Shown here in pieces: positions 17,902-28,208 of a stretch of DNA of 50,310 nucleotides. Position 1 is the first letter of the stretch; each line of letters begins with the position of its first letter. The DNA comes from Clostridiales bacterium (GTDB lineage Bacteria > Bacillota > Clostridia > Christensenellales > Pumilibacteraceae), in contig JAFLVF010000003.1 of NCBI GenBank assembly GCA_022508425.1, positions 1-50,310 of the forward strand, written 5' to 3'. The translations under genes and the position numbers were made by a program. The notes under the pieces are model-generated. The model searched no databases and was not told where the DNA came from. It was given only the letters and a program-made list of their open reading frames with translations.

Positions 17902-20265
17902 TTACGCGCCGACCGCGGGAGTCGTCGCCATACGCCAAACGTTAATATTAAGGTCGAGCGAGTTGTCGAGAGGCTGAACGTATATCTCGCCTTTTGCAAA
18001 CACGTCGCCGCCGATATGCTTGTAGCCTGCGGCGTACAATTGCTGTCTTACCGCCTCGAGCGACGTCTCGATGGAGTAATCGACATCGAGCGGAACGTCG
18101 AAGTAGAACACGATGCTCGGTCGCAAAATTTGCTGATAGAGCTTAAACTGCGTAAGGCCGAAACCGTACGTGTCGCCGAGCACAACGCCGAAGTACGGCA
18201 GCTTGTCTGCTATATCGTCGTCTTTGAAGAAGTCTTTAAGATAATCGAGCGCGTTCTCTTCCTCGTCCTCCGCCGTGTTTGCACTAGACGACGAAACGGA
18301 TATCGTCACCTGCGACCACGAAGTCGGCACCTGACGGGTTTCCATTGCTTCGAGCTTTTCGACAACGGTATCGTCGATCGTCGTCTCGTTAAACTTGCCG
18401 TACGCTATTTCGACAACGCCGTACAGATAGCCGAGGTAGTAATAGAAGCCGGACTCTACGATATAGCCGTCCTTGACGACGACGTACGGGGTGAAAGACG
18501 ATGTCGCCGAGGTGTACCCTTCCTGCGCGAACAACCCGTACAGTGCGACGTCGTTGCCCACGCCGTAATAGAACAGCGACGCGACGGATGACATCGGCGA
18601 ATCGACGTAATATGTAATCGTACCGTCAACCTCGTCTACATAGCGCTTGGTAAACAGCTCTGCGGCAAAGGTGAGCGACGGCTTCGCATTGAAAAAGTCT
18701 TTAGCATAAGCGCGGTTTGCTTTGAAAACGTTGCCGTCGGTGTAATAGGTGTTGTACAGCGGATCGCCGTCCTCTTCCGTACGGTCGACATAGCCGTATT
18801 CGTTGCCTGTATATCGCTTTGTGCCTGTGCCTACGCCCACGCCAGAATTGGAGTCGGGCGTATACAAATACGGCTTGAAATGGCAGACGTCGGACGTCAC
18901 CGCTTCTTCAAACCCTTCCATATCATAGCTCGACGTGACGACGTTTGCGCCGATGTTCAAAAAGTCCATCGTATAATTGTCGAGTGCTTGCATATTCTCA
19001 AGAGCGGTCTTGAGCTCGGCATGGAACTCCTCGTCGTAATCGTACTTGTGTATAGTCGGCACCTTGACGTCGTCTCCGATATTGATTGCAACGGTGAGCG
19101 ACATGCGCGCGACATACTGCTCGGCCACAGTATAATCGTCTTCCGACTCGGCATAAATTCCCGCGACCTCGCCGTCCTCTATTATGAGTGAAAGATTCTT
19201 CGCTTCGAAATCATACGGACAAGCGGACGCTACGACGCGCTGGGCAAGATTGTCGTCGTCGCCGTCGTACGTGCGCCGCCAAGTCTTCTCGTCAAGCGGG
19301 AAATCCGCCGCGTCCAAGTCTACAAAGTTGTTGTACAGCCCCGAATCCTCCCATGATACGGCGTTGCCGTTGCGGTCCTCCATGGGGGTAAACGATTCCT
19401 CGTTTGTAAAGCTGACGGATACAAGCGACGCTATTCCGTCCTTGTTCTTATAGTACAGGTCTGCCAATATGCCGCTACCCGCCTCGTATTGAGCGAACCA
19501 ATTGGTCCCATCCATGGCCGTCTTGATATCATAGCTGAAGGTGGTGTAAAAACGGTTTGTCGCCATGGAATACAAATCGATTATCAGATAACCTTCAAAG
19601 CCGATTTTGTCGCCTTCAAGCGCGTCGAGCATGCCTTGGGTAAGCTCGGGTTTCGCCGTGATTGTGATGCGCTTTATTGCGTAAACACTGCTGTCCTCCG
19701 CACTCGTAGCGCGCACGGTGATCATCTTGTCGCTGTCGACGGCCTTTGCTGTAATTTGGGCTCTGTTGTTGACGGTCTCGATTGTGGCGTACTCGCCGCC
19801 GTCGGTGATAGACCATGTTACGGCGCTATTGCTCGTGCCGCCTACGGTGGCACTCAACGTAAGGGTGCCTTCGCTGTGCACCTCCGAGCTCCCTATTATA
19901 CCGATTGTGATCTCCGGCTTTTTGAGCGTGACCGTCGCCGCGGCCGAATCGGTGTAACCGTCGGCATGCGCGACAACCGAAATAGTGTAATCCACCGCTA
20001 CGTTGAGTATCTGATAATATGTGTTGGACGTAGTATGTCCGTCGTCGCCGTTGAGCGTAACGGTATAGCTCGTCGCATTGTCGACTGCCGCCCAAGTGAC
20101 TACGCCGACAGTGCCGCTAAGCACAGCCGAAAGATTGGTCGGTGCGCCCAGCGTTTCTTCCGTTACGGGCGTATTGCCGGGAGTGCCGCCCTTGTCGGCG
20201 GTATCGCACCCGACAAAGCACAGTGCCAGACATATAACAAGAATAAAACTAATCAATCTTTTCAT
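17902..20265 (-). CDS. Surface lipoprotein with Fn3 and Big_2 domains
   Basis: A 787-residue lipoprotein; lipobox CFVGC, Cys20. Residues about 37-112 look like a fibronectin type III domain (VVTWAAVDNATSYTVTLNG) and about 115-195 like a Big_2 domain (AVTWSITDGGEYATIETVNN). The remaining 590 residues are unrecognised but match the general plan of the 809-residue neighbour, so the two are probably diverged duplicates. ATG 20265 was chosen over the longer open frame because GGAGGG lies 8 bases upstream and the signal peptide begins there. The ATG lies one base past the stop of the giant protease gene, which implies translational coupling with it. Confidence 0.82.
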   Translation of the reverse strand: MKRLISFILVICLALCFVGCDTADKGGTPGNTPVTEETLGAPTNLSAVLSGTVGVVTWAAVDNATSYTVTLNGDDGHTTSNTYYQILNVAVDYTISVVAHADGYTDSAAATVTLKKPEITIGIIGSSEVHSEGTLTLSATVGGTSNSAVTWSITDGGEYATIETVNNRAQITAKAVDSDKMITVRATSAEDSSVYAIKRITITAKPELTQGMLDALEGDKIGFEGYLIIDLYSMATNRFYTTFSYDIKTAMDGTNWFAQYEAGSGILADLYYKNKDGIASLVSVSFTNEESFTPMEDRNGNAVSWEDSGLYNNFVDLDAADFPLDEKTWRRTYDGDDDNLAQRVVASACPYDFEAKNLSLIIEDGEVAGIYAESEDDYTVAEQYVARMSLTVAINIGDDVKVPTIHKYDYDEEFHAELKTALENMQALDNYTMDFLNIGANVVTSSYDMEGFEEAVTSDVCHFKPYLYTPDSNSGVGVGTGTKRYTGNEYGYVDRTEEDGDPLYNTYYTDGNVFKANRAYAKDFFNAKPSLTFAAELFTKRYVDEVDGTITYYVDSPMSSVASLFYYGVGNDVALYGLFAQEGYTSATSSFTPYVVVKDGYIVESGFYYYLGYLYGVVEIAYGKFNETTIDDTVVEKLEAMETRQVPTSWSQVTISVSSSSANTAEDEEENALDYLKDFFKDDDIADKLPYFGVVLGDTYGFGLTQFKLYQQILRPSIVFYFDVPLDVDYSIETSLEAVRQQLYAAGYKHIGGDVFAKGEIYVQPLDNSLDLNINVWRMATTPAVGA

Positions 20266-20266
20266 A

Positions 20267-23200
20267 TTATTTGCCCTCCTTTTTGCTCGTACCGCCCTTT
20301 TTGGCTCCACCGCTCTTCTTAGTTGCAGCGGACTTGGCGGTAGCTGACGCGGGCCGGACTTTCTCCTCTTCGGCAGTCTCTTCTTTGGCTTCTTCGGTCT
20401 TGTCTGCGACCTGCTCTACCGACTCCTCGGCGGGCGTCTCCGCCGCCACTTCGGCAGCAGATTCCGCGGGTGCTTCGACAGGCTCTTCGGCGAGCGCGCC
20501 CTCTGTCGCTTGAACGGCGGTTTCGGGCTTAGCTTCATGCTTGTTGTCGTCGGCGTATTTCGAGTTGGTGATGACGACGTAAGTGATTAGCGCCGCGCCT
20601 AAGACGACTACTATTACGACGACTATTATTGCGCCGAGCGCCGAACCGTCGGGTTCTTCTATGGGTTCGGGCGCCAATTCGCCGCGCCGCTCTTGGAGGA
20701 TACGCTTTGCTTTTTCCACGGCGGCTACAAGTTCGTCCCACTCCTCTTGCGTATAGCCGTAATCGAGTGCGTTGGACGTCGTCGATTTGAGCGCGGCAAT
20801 GGCCTCGTCGATGACGGCCTCGTCGGCAAACGACAGATTGGTCTTAGCCTTGATGGCCTTGGCGTAATCCAAGAATTTCTCGAGGCTTTCGTCCATAGCG
20901 ACATAGTCGCTTCTCGTAGCGTCCGCGACCTTGCCGAAGAAAACCTCATACACAAGCGAGTCATAGCCCGATATATTGGAGTTGACAGGCAACGTCATGA
21001 ATATCGGATTCCTCTTGCCGGCAAGATCGATGAAAGTAAAGTAGCAAAGCTCCGTGCCGAACAGGTCGAACTGGCTGTGCAATATGCCGTATCCGGGATC
21101 GTTCTCGTCGAGCGGATCGTCGACGGCGTATATGCTGTTGGCGGTGTTCTCGAGCACCGGCGCAACGCGCGAGCGGAACTCTACCATCTCAAGCGACGTA
21201 TAGCCGAAAAACGCGTAATTGTTTATGCTCTTGAGCGAGTTGGGCAGGATTATCGTCTTTACATACTGGTTGTCGTTGCCGGCGTACAGGTCTATGGTCA
21301 CGGTGCGTTCAAGCACGGTCAGCGTTTCCATTTCCTTTGCAGCGGGCACCGACTCGAGCATGAGCTCGCCGTTGATTGTACGAACGTACAGTATGCCGTC
21401 GGCAAGCAAGGCATAATCGTTGATTTTGCCGTCGGCGACCTTCGCGCCGTCTTGCATATAATAGAAGCTCTTCAGCTTCTTGCAACCGTTGAATGCAAGC
21501 GGTCCGATCTTGACCAAATCGGAAGAGAACACGAATTCTTCGAGCTTTCTGTTGTTCTGGAATGCGGCGATGCCGATTTCTTTGAGATTCTTTGCGGAGA
21601 ATGAATCGAGCGTCGCGCCCTGGAATGCGTAATCGCCAACCGTAACGAGGTTGTCTGCGACGATATGCCCGTACGCACCAGTGTCGGCAAATGCGCCGAA
21701 GCCTATCGTAACGGCCGAGCTCAAATCGATTTCGCCGAGGTAATACGACGATGTAAAGGCATAGTCTCTGAACTCCTCGACATTTTCGAGATTGACCGTA
21801 ACAAGCTCTTTACAGCCTGCAAAGGCGTACTTGCCTATCGTCTTGACGGACGACGAAAGCGTAACCTTGTTGAGAAGCAAGCAATACGCAAAAGTATAAT
21901 CGTCGACTACTTTGACAGACGCGGGTATTTCGATTTCCAACAAGCTCTCGCAACCGATAAACGCACCCTGTCCGATTGACGTGAGCGTATCGGGAAGCAA
22001 TATGCGCGACACCGCTATACCGCCGCCGCCGTACTCGGCGTTCCTGCCGAACGCGCCGTCGCCTATCGTCACGACATCGGGAATGAGCATTTGCGTAATG
22101 TTGTAGCAATCGGCAAACGCAAAATCGCCTATCGTCTTGACTCCCGCAAGGTCGAGCTTGGTGAGCGCAATGCAGCCGTAGAAAATCTGCTCGGGTATCG
22201 TGCCGTCCGTCTTTGACAAATCGATGGTGGACAACGCCTTGTCGCGCGCAAAGCACAGCTTTTCGAAGTGGACGCCGCCCGCACTCGGCATATTGACCTT
22301 AGTGAGCTTCGTGCAGTCTTGGAAAGCGCCCAGTCCGAACGATGCGCCCGCACCGATTGTCACTTCTTTTACTTCCGACAGGAAAAACACGCCCTCGCCG
22401 TACACGGCGTTCGCTCCGATACGAGCGTGATTGATCTTGGTCAGGCGGAAAGCATAATCACCCACCATCTTGACTTTGTCGAGGTTGGACACCTCTGTCA
22501 GTTTGTCGTCGTTGTCGAACGCGCGTACGCCGATGCTGACGACGCCGTCCGCCGGAAGATCTACTCTCTCTAAGTTTTCGCAGTTCTCGAACGCATAGTC
22601 GCCTATGACCACCTTGGGATTGGTGATGATCAGCCTTGTTATCTTAGCGCCGCCGAATGCGCCTGCGCCGATGACTACGTCGTCGGTAATTGTGTAAGTA
22701 TCGTCGGTAAGCGCTGCGACGGCAACCATAACAATGGCCTTGCTGCTCTTCTCAATCAACAACTTGCCGTCGGTCGAAACCTCGTATACGGTATTTCCGG
22801 CCGGCACCGTAAATGTAGTAAGCGCCGTGCCGCCGAACGTCGATCCGGAAAGATTGGTTATCTTGGTCTTGTCGCCGAACACGATGGTAGTAAGCGTTTC
22901 GCAATCCAAGAATGCGTAGCTTCCGATTTCTACGTCGTTATTGGGGAGCGTGAAGCTCGTCAGTTTCGGGCAATCGTAGAACGCCTCTCGCCCGATGACC
23001 TGCACGCCTTTAAGCGTTACCGACACGAGATTGTCGTTCTCGCAGAACGCCCCGCCGGCAATCTCCACAAGATCGTTTTTGATTATGACGGTTGTTAAGT
23101 TCTTGCACTGCGCGAAGCAATACTCGGGAATTGTGAGCTTTTCGAAAATCTCGACGCTCTTAAGTCCCGACTTCGCAAACATCCCGTAGGAAAGCTTGGT

Positions 23201-26200
23201 GTTTTCGGCCAGTGTGACCGACTCGAGCTTTTCACAGCCCTGGAAAACCTGTCTGCCGCTGTTTCTGAGCGCGGTGATATCTATGCTCTTAAGCGAGGTG
23301 CAGTTCATAAACGCGCGCTCGCCCATTGCGACGGCCTTGCCGACGTTGAGATTGTCGAGCTTCTCGCAGCCGTAGAATGCGTAGCGGCCGATTGTCTGAA
23401 CGTTGTCGAGATTGATCTCCTCGAGCTTGACGTCGTTGTAGAAGGCGTATTCGCGAACATACTTGACAGTCGACGGAATAGTCACCTTTCTGAGTCCCGA
23501 GCAGTTGTAGAATGCGTATTTCTGTATATCCTCCACTCCGTCTGGTATGACAACCTCGGTAACGGACGTATTGGACTGCGGAATCTTGTTGGCGTCGTAA
23601 TCCTCGTCGGTTACCTCGACGGTGTTGTCGGTGTCGTAAAGACAGAATGCGTACGCTCCGATATACCATATTCCCTCGTCGTCGGGAATAACTACCTTGC
23701 CGCCTAAGCCTTTATACGCTACGAGCATGCGGTCTTCTATTATAAACTCGTTCTTGACGACGACTACGATACTCGCAATCAGGTTGGACCCGCTTACTCG
23801 GAGCGAGATAGTGGTCGATCCCTCTTTGAGTGCAGTGACAAGCCCGTCTTGATTGACGGTCGCAACGGTCTCGTCCGTCGAGCTGTATGTGTATGTGTAA
23901 TTGTCTTTTGCATACCACGGCTTGACGTCGTAGTGAAGCTGAATGGATTCGCCGGGATAGAAGCTGACGCTTGACCCCACCGAGTTGATGAACATCCTTG
24001 TGCCCGTCGCGCCAATCTCGCTCGTCTGCGCCGCGCGCGAGTATGCAAACTTGGTGTCGAAATAACTGAATCTGATATCGGTCAAGCTCGCGTCGGCTGC
24101 ACTGTCGGCGTTGTTGTTGGAGTTTACCGCGCCCTTTTCGATAGTGTCGGCCTCGGTCGCTTGTGCAGGCTCGTCACTCTCTCTCGCCTTGACGTTTATC
24201 AATATGTACGCCTTTTTGAGATTCATCTGTTCGCTGGCGCATATTGTCGACCTGCCCGGCTTGAGTCCGACTACCTGACCGTGCTCAACAATAGCGACGT
24301 CCTCGTTGGAAGAAGTCCAGCGCATGAACTTGAGATAGTCCTTGTCGGCGTCAACCGTCGTATCGGCCGTCGCAAGATAGTTTGTCAAATCGACTACCTC
24401 GTCCTCGTATATGGTGAGAATGGTCAGATTACTGCCGTCAAACTCGCCGTTGCGCGTGAACTTGAAGTCGCCGCGAGTGCCGGGAAGCTGGCAGAGGAAT
24501 ATGTTGGAGTTGAGCGCATAGTCGTCGATGACAAACGCCAGCGTACTTGTAATCAGCGCATCATAGAACACGTCGTCGAGATAATCGGTTATCTCGATGC
24601 GTATGCGGTTGTCCGCGCCCTTGACGCTATACACGGGAATCGCGCCCTCGCCCAGCGTCGTGTACGACGACGAGGAGTTGAAGATTATCGGCATGACCGA
24701 CTGCACGTAATGGTTGTCGTAAACAACCATGGTAAGGTAGTATCTATCCTTTTTGAGCGTGCTGTCGTATTCCTTTTCGTACGCAACGCTCTTGATAACG
24801 GGCGCCTCGTTGTCGAAGGTGAAGTCAAATGAGAAGGTGTTGTTGAGATTGGTGGTGTAACCGCCGTCGCCGTAGTCCAAAAGCCCTACCATCTTAAACT
24901 CGTACTGACGGTTGTTCACCATCAGGTAATCTTTCATCTTCCAGTTGAGATACTCGTAGTACGGAATGGGTGTTCCGCCCAACGAATAAGCCTTCGATCC
25001 GTTGTAGTCGACGAAATGCTTGATGACCTCGCCCGTCACCTTGTCGGTGATGGTGTACGTCATCGTCTTTGCATTGCGAAGCAGTCCGCCGTAAACAGCC
25101 GACAGTCCGTCCACGCATGCAAAGTCGGAAGATATCGCTATATGCTCTTTCGTAGCGGGAATCTCGTCGTACCCTGCCGGCACGTCGTAAAGGTACGTTC
25201 CGAGCGGAACGATATAGTTATAGAAGTAAGAGCCGTACGGAGTGGTCGCGAAGTAATCGGCCTTAATCTTGTCCTCCTCGTCTATCGACTCGTCGTGCTT
25301 TTCTGACTCGACGTCGTAGTACGTCTTGTCAAACATAGGCGCCTTCGTCCAATCGCCGTAGAACGCGAGAAAAGGAATGTTGAGCTTGATTCCGTCTTTG
25401 TACGTCGGATCGAGCTTGACAAAACCCTCTACGTACATTCCGTTGGGGAACGAGTTTTCAATTATGCTCTTGTCCTGCGCGGTAAGAGTGTATGTAACGG
25501 TCACTTTGGCCGTAGCATTTGCGGACACGCGAACTTTGCCGCCCGAATACGAGCCGTTCTCGACGACGACGCTGTAACCGCCGCTCAAGATTTGGCCGGT
25601 TTCCGCTACGAAATCTTTGTCAGACGCCGACACAGTCTCGGTCATGCCTACAAGGTCGAGCTTGTATTCGAGGTTGGAATCGGAAATATTGACGACGTTA
25701 AAGTTCATGACGTATTTGCCCGTCTGCTTGGGATCGTCGCCCAATTCGAGCTTGGACCTGTCTATGCCGTCGACTGACAGATATGCCTTGGTGTTGACGA
25801 CGTTAAACAAGCTCGCAAGACCTGCACCCTGCTTGCGCGGCGAGTACGGCACACCCTCCTCGTTGAGAATAATGGTTGCCGTCGACATGAGCATCTGGTT
25901 GGCGAGCACGACTATCTGCTGTTGAGAATAGTCGGGGAACTTCTCCTTGAGGAACTGGCGGATAAGGACTACCACCCCGCAAAGGTTGGGAGTCGCCATG
26001 GACGTTCCGCTCAGTTCGTCATATCCGCCGCCGTGAACGGCCGATTTGATAGAACCGCCGTGCGCCGTAATTTCGGGCTTGAGCTTGAGATCGGGCGTGG
26101 GGCCCCAGCTCGAGAAATCGGACATAAACGGACCGGCCTGGTAATCCATGCTTATCGTAAACGTGCCGGTTTCACGTTCGGCAAGACCTTTCCCGATTTC

Positions 26201-27877
26201 CTTCGATATGGATATCGTCGGGATATGTTCGGTCTTACCCATCGACATATTGATATCGCCCTCTACGTTATTGTATATAATACAGGCGATTGCGCCGGCA
26301 TTCTTTGCGCGAAGCGCTTTGTCCTCGAACGTCGTTTCTCCGCGGCGGACGAGCGCTATCTTGCCCTTGACGTCAAGACCGGAATAGTTCATGCGCGAAC
26401 CTATACCCGGTATCGTAACGTATTCAAAGGTGTAAGTCTGCTTTTGGTCGAGCTTTTGGCTCTCGTACAGCTCTTTGACAAAGTCATTGGGCTTGCCATT
26501 CATCGCGTTGGACTCGATGAAGAATACGACCTGCTCATTGTTGGCGTACAGATATCTACTCTTGACGCCGCTGACCGATGCGACCGAAAGCGACGCCGCG
26601 TATGTAGACGGAGAGCCGACGGTCGACGAGTCGGGATTTGTAACCTTGTTGGTGTTGCCCAGATCGCCGCCGAACGCCGAGCTGTAGCTGTTGCTCGCCG
26701 CGGTAATAAGGCTGATGCCGCTCTTTTCAATCTTGTCGTAGACTTCGTTTATGCGGCTGCCGTCCTCTTCGCGCGAGAAACCACACGACGAGCCGAGTGA
26801 CATGTTGATGCAGTCCACGCCAAGTAGCACCGCGTCCTCAAGCGCCGCGAGAATATCTTCTTCGTCCGCGCCTTCGCTTAGGTCGTGGAAAACTTTCATC
26901 AGTACGAGCTGAGTATCGACCGCAACGCCCGTGATTACGCTGTCCTTGCCGCCGATAATGCCCGCAACGTGCGTGCCGTGCTCCGAATCGTACGGGAATA
27001 CGTCCTTGTCCTTGTCGGCGTAGTCGTACATAAAGGGAATCTTGTTGCTGTACCAAACATCGAACAAGCCGAGACCCTTGGTCGTCTTGGCGGCGTTGCT
27101 CTCGGCGAGCTTAGACGAAATATCCTGCTGTGTGAGCCACAATTCGCCCTCGGGCTGACGCGCGAATACGGAGTGCGAGCAGTCAAATCCGGAGTCGAGT
27201 ATGGCGACCGCCGTACCCTTGCCGGTAAATTCCACACTGCTCGAGTTGAATATACCCGTGTCGTAAACGTCTACGTTGTTGGTGACTGTGCTCGGTACTT
27301 CCGCCGCCTGCGGGAAGTTGTACGTGTTCGAAAGTATCACCGCCTCCACTTCGGGGAGCGCGTTGATTTCCTCGATCTTGCCGTATTCTACGGTGACGGC
27401 AAGCGCGTTGATTATAGTCGAATAGCTGTTGTTTACGCTCTTGACGAGGTTGTTGCCGAGTAGCTTGTTTGAAAGCATCGACTGATTGTATTGTATACTG
27501 CGAATGCGCGGTGCGCCCTTGTCGATAGCATATTCGCCTATACGGTCGCCTGCTTCGATATCGTTGAGATAAACGTCGATAAGCGCTTCGTCTTTGAGCT
27601 GGACGATTGCGCCCACCTCGTCGCGCGAGCGGTAGCCGCCGTTTTTGAGCAGATACTCCGCCTTGACGCGCGAAACGGATTGCTCTTCGGACATCTTAAA
27701 ATCGGAGTTGAATATCTCAAGCTCCTGCGACGAAAGCACGACCGCGTCTTCGCTCGCCGTCTTGGGCGCGCCGACAAACGACACATTGCTCAAAAGAAAG
27801 CACACCGCAAGCAATACAACTATTGCGATTGCGATTATGCTTCTTCTTACCGATGTAGTGTTTTTGAGTTTCTGCAT
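20267..27877 (-). CDS. Giant cell-surface subtilase (S8) fused to about 30 leucine-rich repeats
   Basis: A 2536-residue membrane-anchored serine protease. N-terminal signal helix (about 13-33), propeptide region to about 200, then an S8 catalytic domain with Asp228 (AILDSG), His300 (EHGTHVAGI), oxyanion Asn396 and Ser626 (SGTSMATP), and a PA-type insert at about 455-580. A lactocepin-like Fn3 region (about 700-840) and about 300 further beta-rich residues follow, then Big_2-like domains near 1155-1230 and 1295-1375. About 30 BspA-type leucine-rich repeats (YAFYNC / GAFxGC units of 23-25 residues) fill about 1435-2260. A helical segment, a membrane helix (about 2410-2435) and a cytosolic acidic tail ending in lysine-rich AKSAATKKSGGAKKGGTSKK complete it. 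No LPXTG. AGGAG lies 6 bases before ATG 27877. It follows the opp genes with a 16-base gap, suggesting peptide supply to Opp. Confidence 0.95.
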   Translation of the reverse strand: MQKLKNTTSVRRSIIAIAIVVLLAVCFLLSNVSFVGAPKTASEDAVVLSSQELEIFNSDFKMSEEQSVSRVKAEYLLKNGGYRSRDEVGAIVQLKDEALIDVYLNDIEAGDRIGEYAIDKGAPRIRSIQYNQSMLSNKLLGNNLVKSVNNSYSTIINALAVTVEYGKIEEINALPEVEAVILSNTYNFPQAAEVPSTVTNNVDVYDTGIFNSSSVEFTGKGTAVAILDSGFDCSHSVFARQPEGELWLTQQDISSKLAESNAAKTTKGLGLFDVWYSNKIPFMYDYADKDKDVFPYDSEHGTHVAGIIGGKDSVITGVAVDTQLVLMKVFHDLSEGADEEDILAALEDAVLLGVDCINMSLGSSCGFSREEDGSRINEVYDKIEKSGISLITAASNSYSSAFGGDLGNTNKVTNPDSSTVGSPSTYAASLSVASVSGVKSRYLYANNEQVVFFIESNAMNGKPNDFVKELYESQKLDQKQTYTFEYVTIPGIGSRMNYSGLDVKGKIALVRRGETTFEDKALRAKNAGAIACIIYNNVEGDINMSMGKTEHIPTISISKEIGKGLAERETGTFTISMDYQAGPFMSDFSSWGPTPDLKLKPEITAHGGSIKSAVHGGGYDELSGTSMATPNLCGVVVLIRQFLKEKFPDYSQQQIVVLANQMLMSTATIILNEEGVPYSPRKQGAGLASLFNVVNTKAYLSVDGIDRSKLELGDDPKQTGKYVMNFNVVNISDSNLEYKLDLVGMTETVSASDKDFVAETGQILSGGYSVVVENGSYSGGKVRVSANATAKVTVTYTLTAQDKSIIENSFPNGMYVEGFVKLDPTYKDGIKLNIPFLAFYGDWTKAPMFDKTYYDVESEKHDESIDEEDKIKADYFATTPYGSYFYNYIVPLGTYLYDVPAGYDEIPATKEHIAISSDFACVDGLSAVYGGLLRNAKTMTYTITDKVTGEVIKHFVDYNGSKAYSLGGTPIPYYEYLNWKMKDYLMVNNRQYEFKMVGLLDYGDGGYTTNLNNTFSFDFTFDNEAPVIKSVAYEKEYDSTLKKDRYYLTMVVYDNHYVQSVMPIIFNSSSSYTTLGEGAIPVYSVKGADNRIRIEITDYLDDVFYDALITSTLAFVIDDYALNSNIFLCQLPGTRGDFKFTRNGEFDGSNLTILTIYEDEVVDLTNYLATADTTVDADKDYLKFMRWTSSNEDVAIVEHGQVVGLKPGRSTICASEQMNLKKAYILINVKARESDEPAQATEADTIEKGAVNSNNNADSAADASLTDIRFSYFDTKFAYSRAAQTSEIGATGTRMFINSVGSSVSFYPGESIQLHYDVKPWYAKDNYTYTYSSTDETVATVNQDGLVTALKEGSTTISLRVSGSNLIASIVVVVKNEFIIEDRMLVAYKGLGGKVVIPDDEGIWYIGAYAFCLYDTDNTVEVTDEDYDANKIPQSNTSVTEVVIPDGVEDIQKYAFYNCSGLRKVTIPSTVKYVREYAFYNDVKLEEINLDNVQTIGRYAFYGCEKLDNLNVGKAVAMGERAFMNCTSLKSIDITALRNSGRQVFQGCEKLESVTLAENTKLSYGMFAKSGLKSVEIFEKLTIPEYCFAQCKNLTTVIIKNDLVEIAGGAFCENDNLVSVTLKGVQVIGREAFYDCPKLTSFTLPNNDVEIGSYAFLDCETLTTIVFGDKTKITNLSGSTFGGTALTTFTVPAGNTVYEVSTDGKLLIEKSSKAIVMVAVAALTDDTYTITDDVVIGAGAFGGAKITRLIITNPKVVIGDYAFENCENLERVDLPADGVVSIGVRAFDNDDKLTEVSNLDKVKMVGDYAFRLTKINHARIGANAVYGEGVFFLSEVKEVTIGAGASFGLGAFQDCTKLTKVNMPSAGGVHFEKLCFARDKALSTIDLSKTDGTIPEQIFYGCIALTKLDLAGVKTIGDFAFADCYNITQMLIPDVVTIGDGAFGRNAEYGGGGIAVSRILLPDTLTSIGQGAFIGCESLLEIEIPASVKVVDDYTFAYCLLLNKVTLSSSVKTIGKYAFAGCKELVTVNLENVEEFRDYAFTSSYYLGEIDLSSAVTIGFGAFADTGAYGHIVADNLVTVGDYAFQGATLDSFSAKNLKEIGIAAFQNNRKLEEFVFSSDLVKIGPLAFNGCKKLKSFYYMQDGAKVADGKINDYALLADGILYVRTINGELMLESVPAAKEMETLTVLERTVTIDLYAGNDNQYVKTIILPNSLKSINNYAFFGYTSLEMVEFRSRVAPVLENTANSIYAVDDPLDENDPGYGILHSQFDLFGTELCYFTFIDLAGKRNPIFMTLPVNSNISGYDSLVYEVFFGKVADATRSDYVAMDESLEKFLDYAKAIKAKTNLSFADEAVIDEAIAALKSTTSNALDYGYTQEEWDELVAAVEKAKRILQERRGELAPEPIEEPDGSALGAIIVVVIVVVLGAALITYVVITNSKYADDNKHEAKPETAVQATEGALAEEPVEAPAESAAEVAAETPAEESVEQVADKTEEAKEETAEEEKVRPASATAKSAATKKSGGAKKGGTSKKEGK

Positions 27878-27893
27878 TTTTTCTCCTTATGTC

Positions 27894-28208
27894 TCAATGC
27901 AACCATAAATATAATATAATCGCCGCTATCGAGAAGCACCCTATCACTCCCAAAAATATGGGTAGATAGTGCGCGAACGCCGCTTTGATAAGTGCGCGTT
28001 TTTCCTTCTTTGAAAGATCGAGTGAATCTTTGTCCTTGTGCTTACTAAGCCCTTCCATGCTGTAGACCGTGCGGCCGTCGTCGACAAACTTCGGTTTCTT
28101 CTTCTTGATTTTTTCAGAGCTTTTATCGTCTATCGGCTTTTCGGCAGCCTCGGTCCTGTCGCTCTCTTGCGCTTCGGGCTCTACGACCTCTTTGTCCTCG
28201 CCGCTCAT
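27894..28208 (-). CDS. Small membrane protein with acidic/basic cytosolic domain
   Basis: A 104-residue protein I do not recognise. Residues 1-33 are acidic (GEDKEVVEPEAQESDRTEAA), followed by a KIKKKKPK patch, a middle segment with SLDLSKKEKRALIKAAFAHY, and a single C-terminal membrane helix (about 82-103, LPIFLGVIGCFSIAAIILYL). It probably has its N terminus in the cytosol. Its ATG overlaps the oppF stop (ATGA) and its end is 16 bases before the giant protease gene, so it is translated with both. An adaptor between importer and protease, or a membrane chaperone, is possible but unproven. Too short and simple for a family call. Confidence 0.8.
   Translation of the reverse strand: MSGEDKEVVEPEAQESDRTEAAEKPIDDKSSEKIKKKKPKFVDDGRTVYSMEGLSKHKDKDSLDLSKKEKRALIKAAFAHYLPIFLGVIGCFSIAAIILYLWLH

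Noticed and set aside
2147-27877. Sortase-anchored surface proteins
   Set aside because: No LPXTG-like motif precedes the C-terminal helices of the pullulanase or protease.
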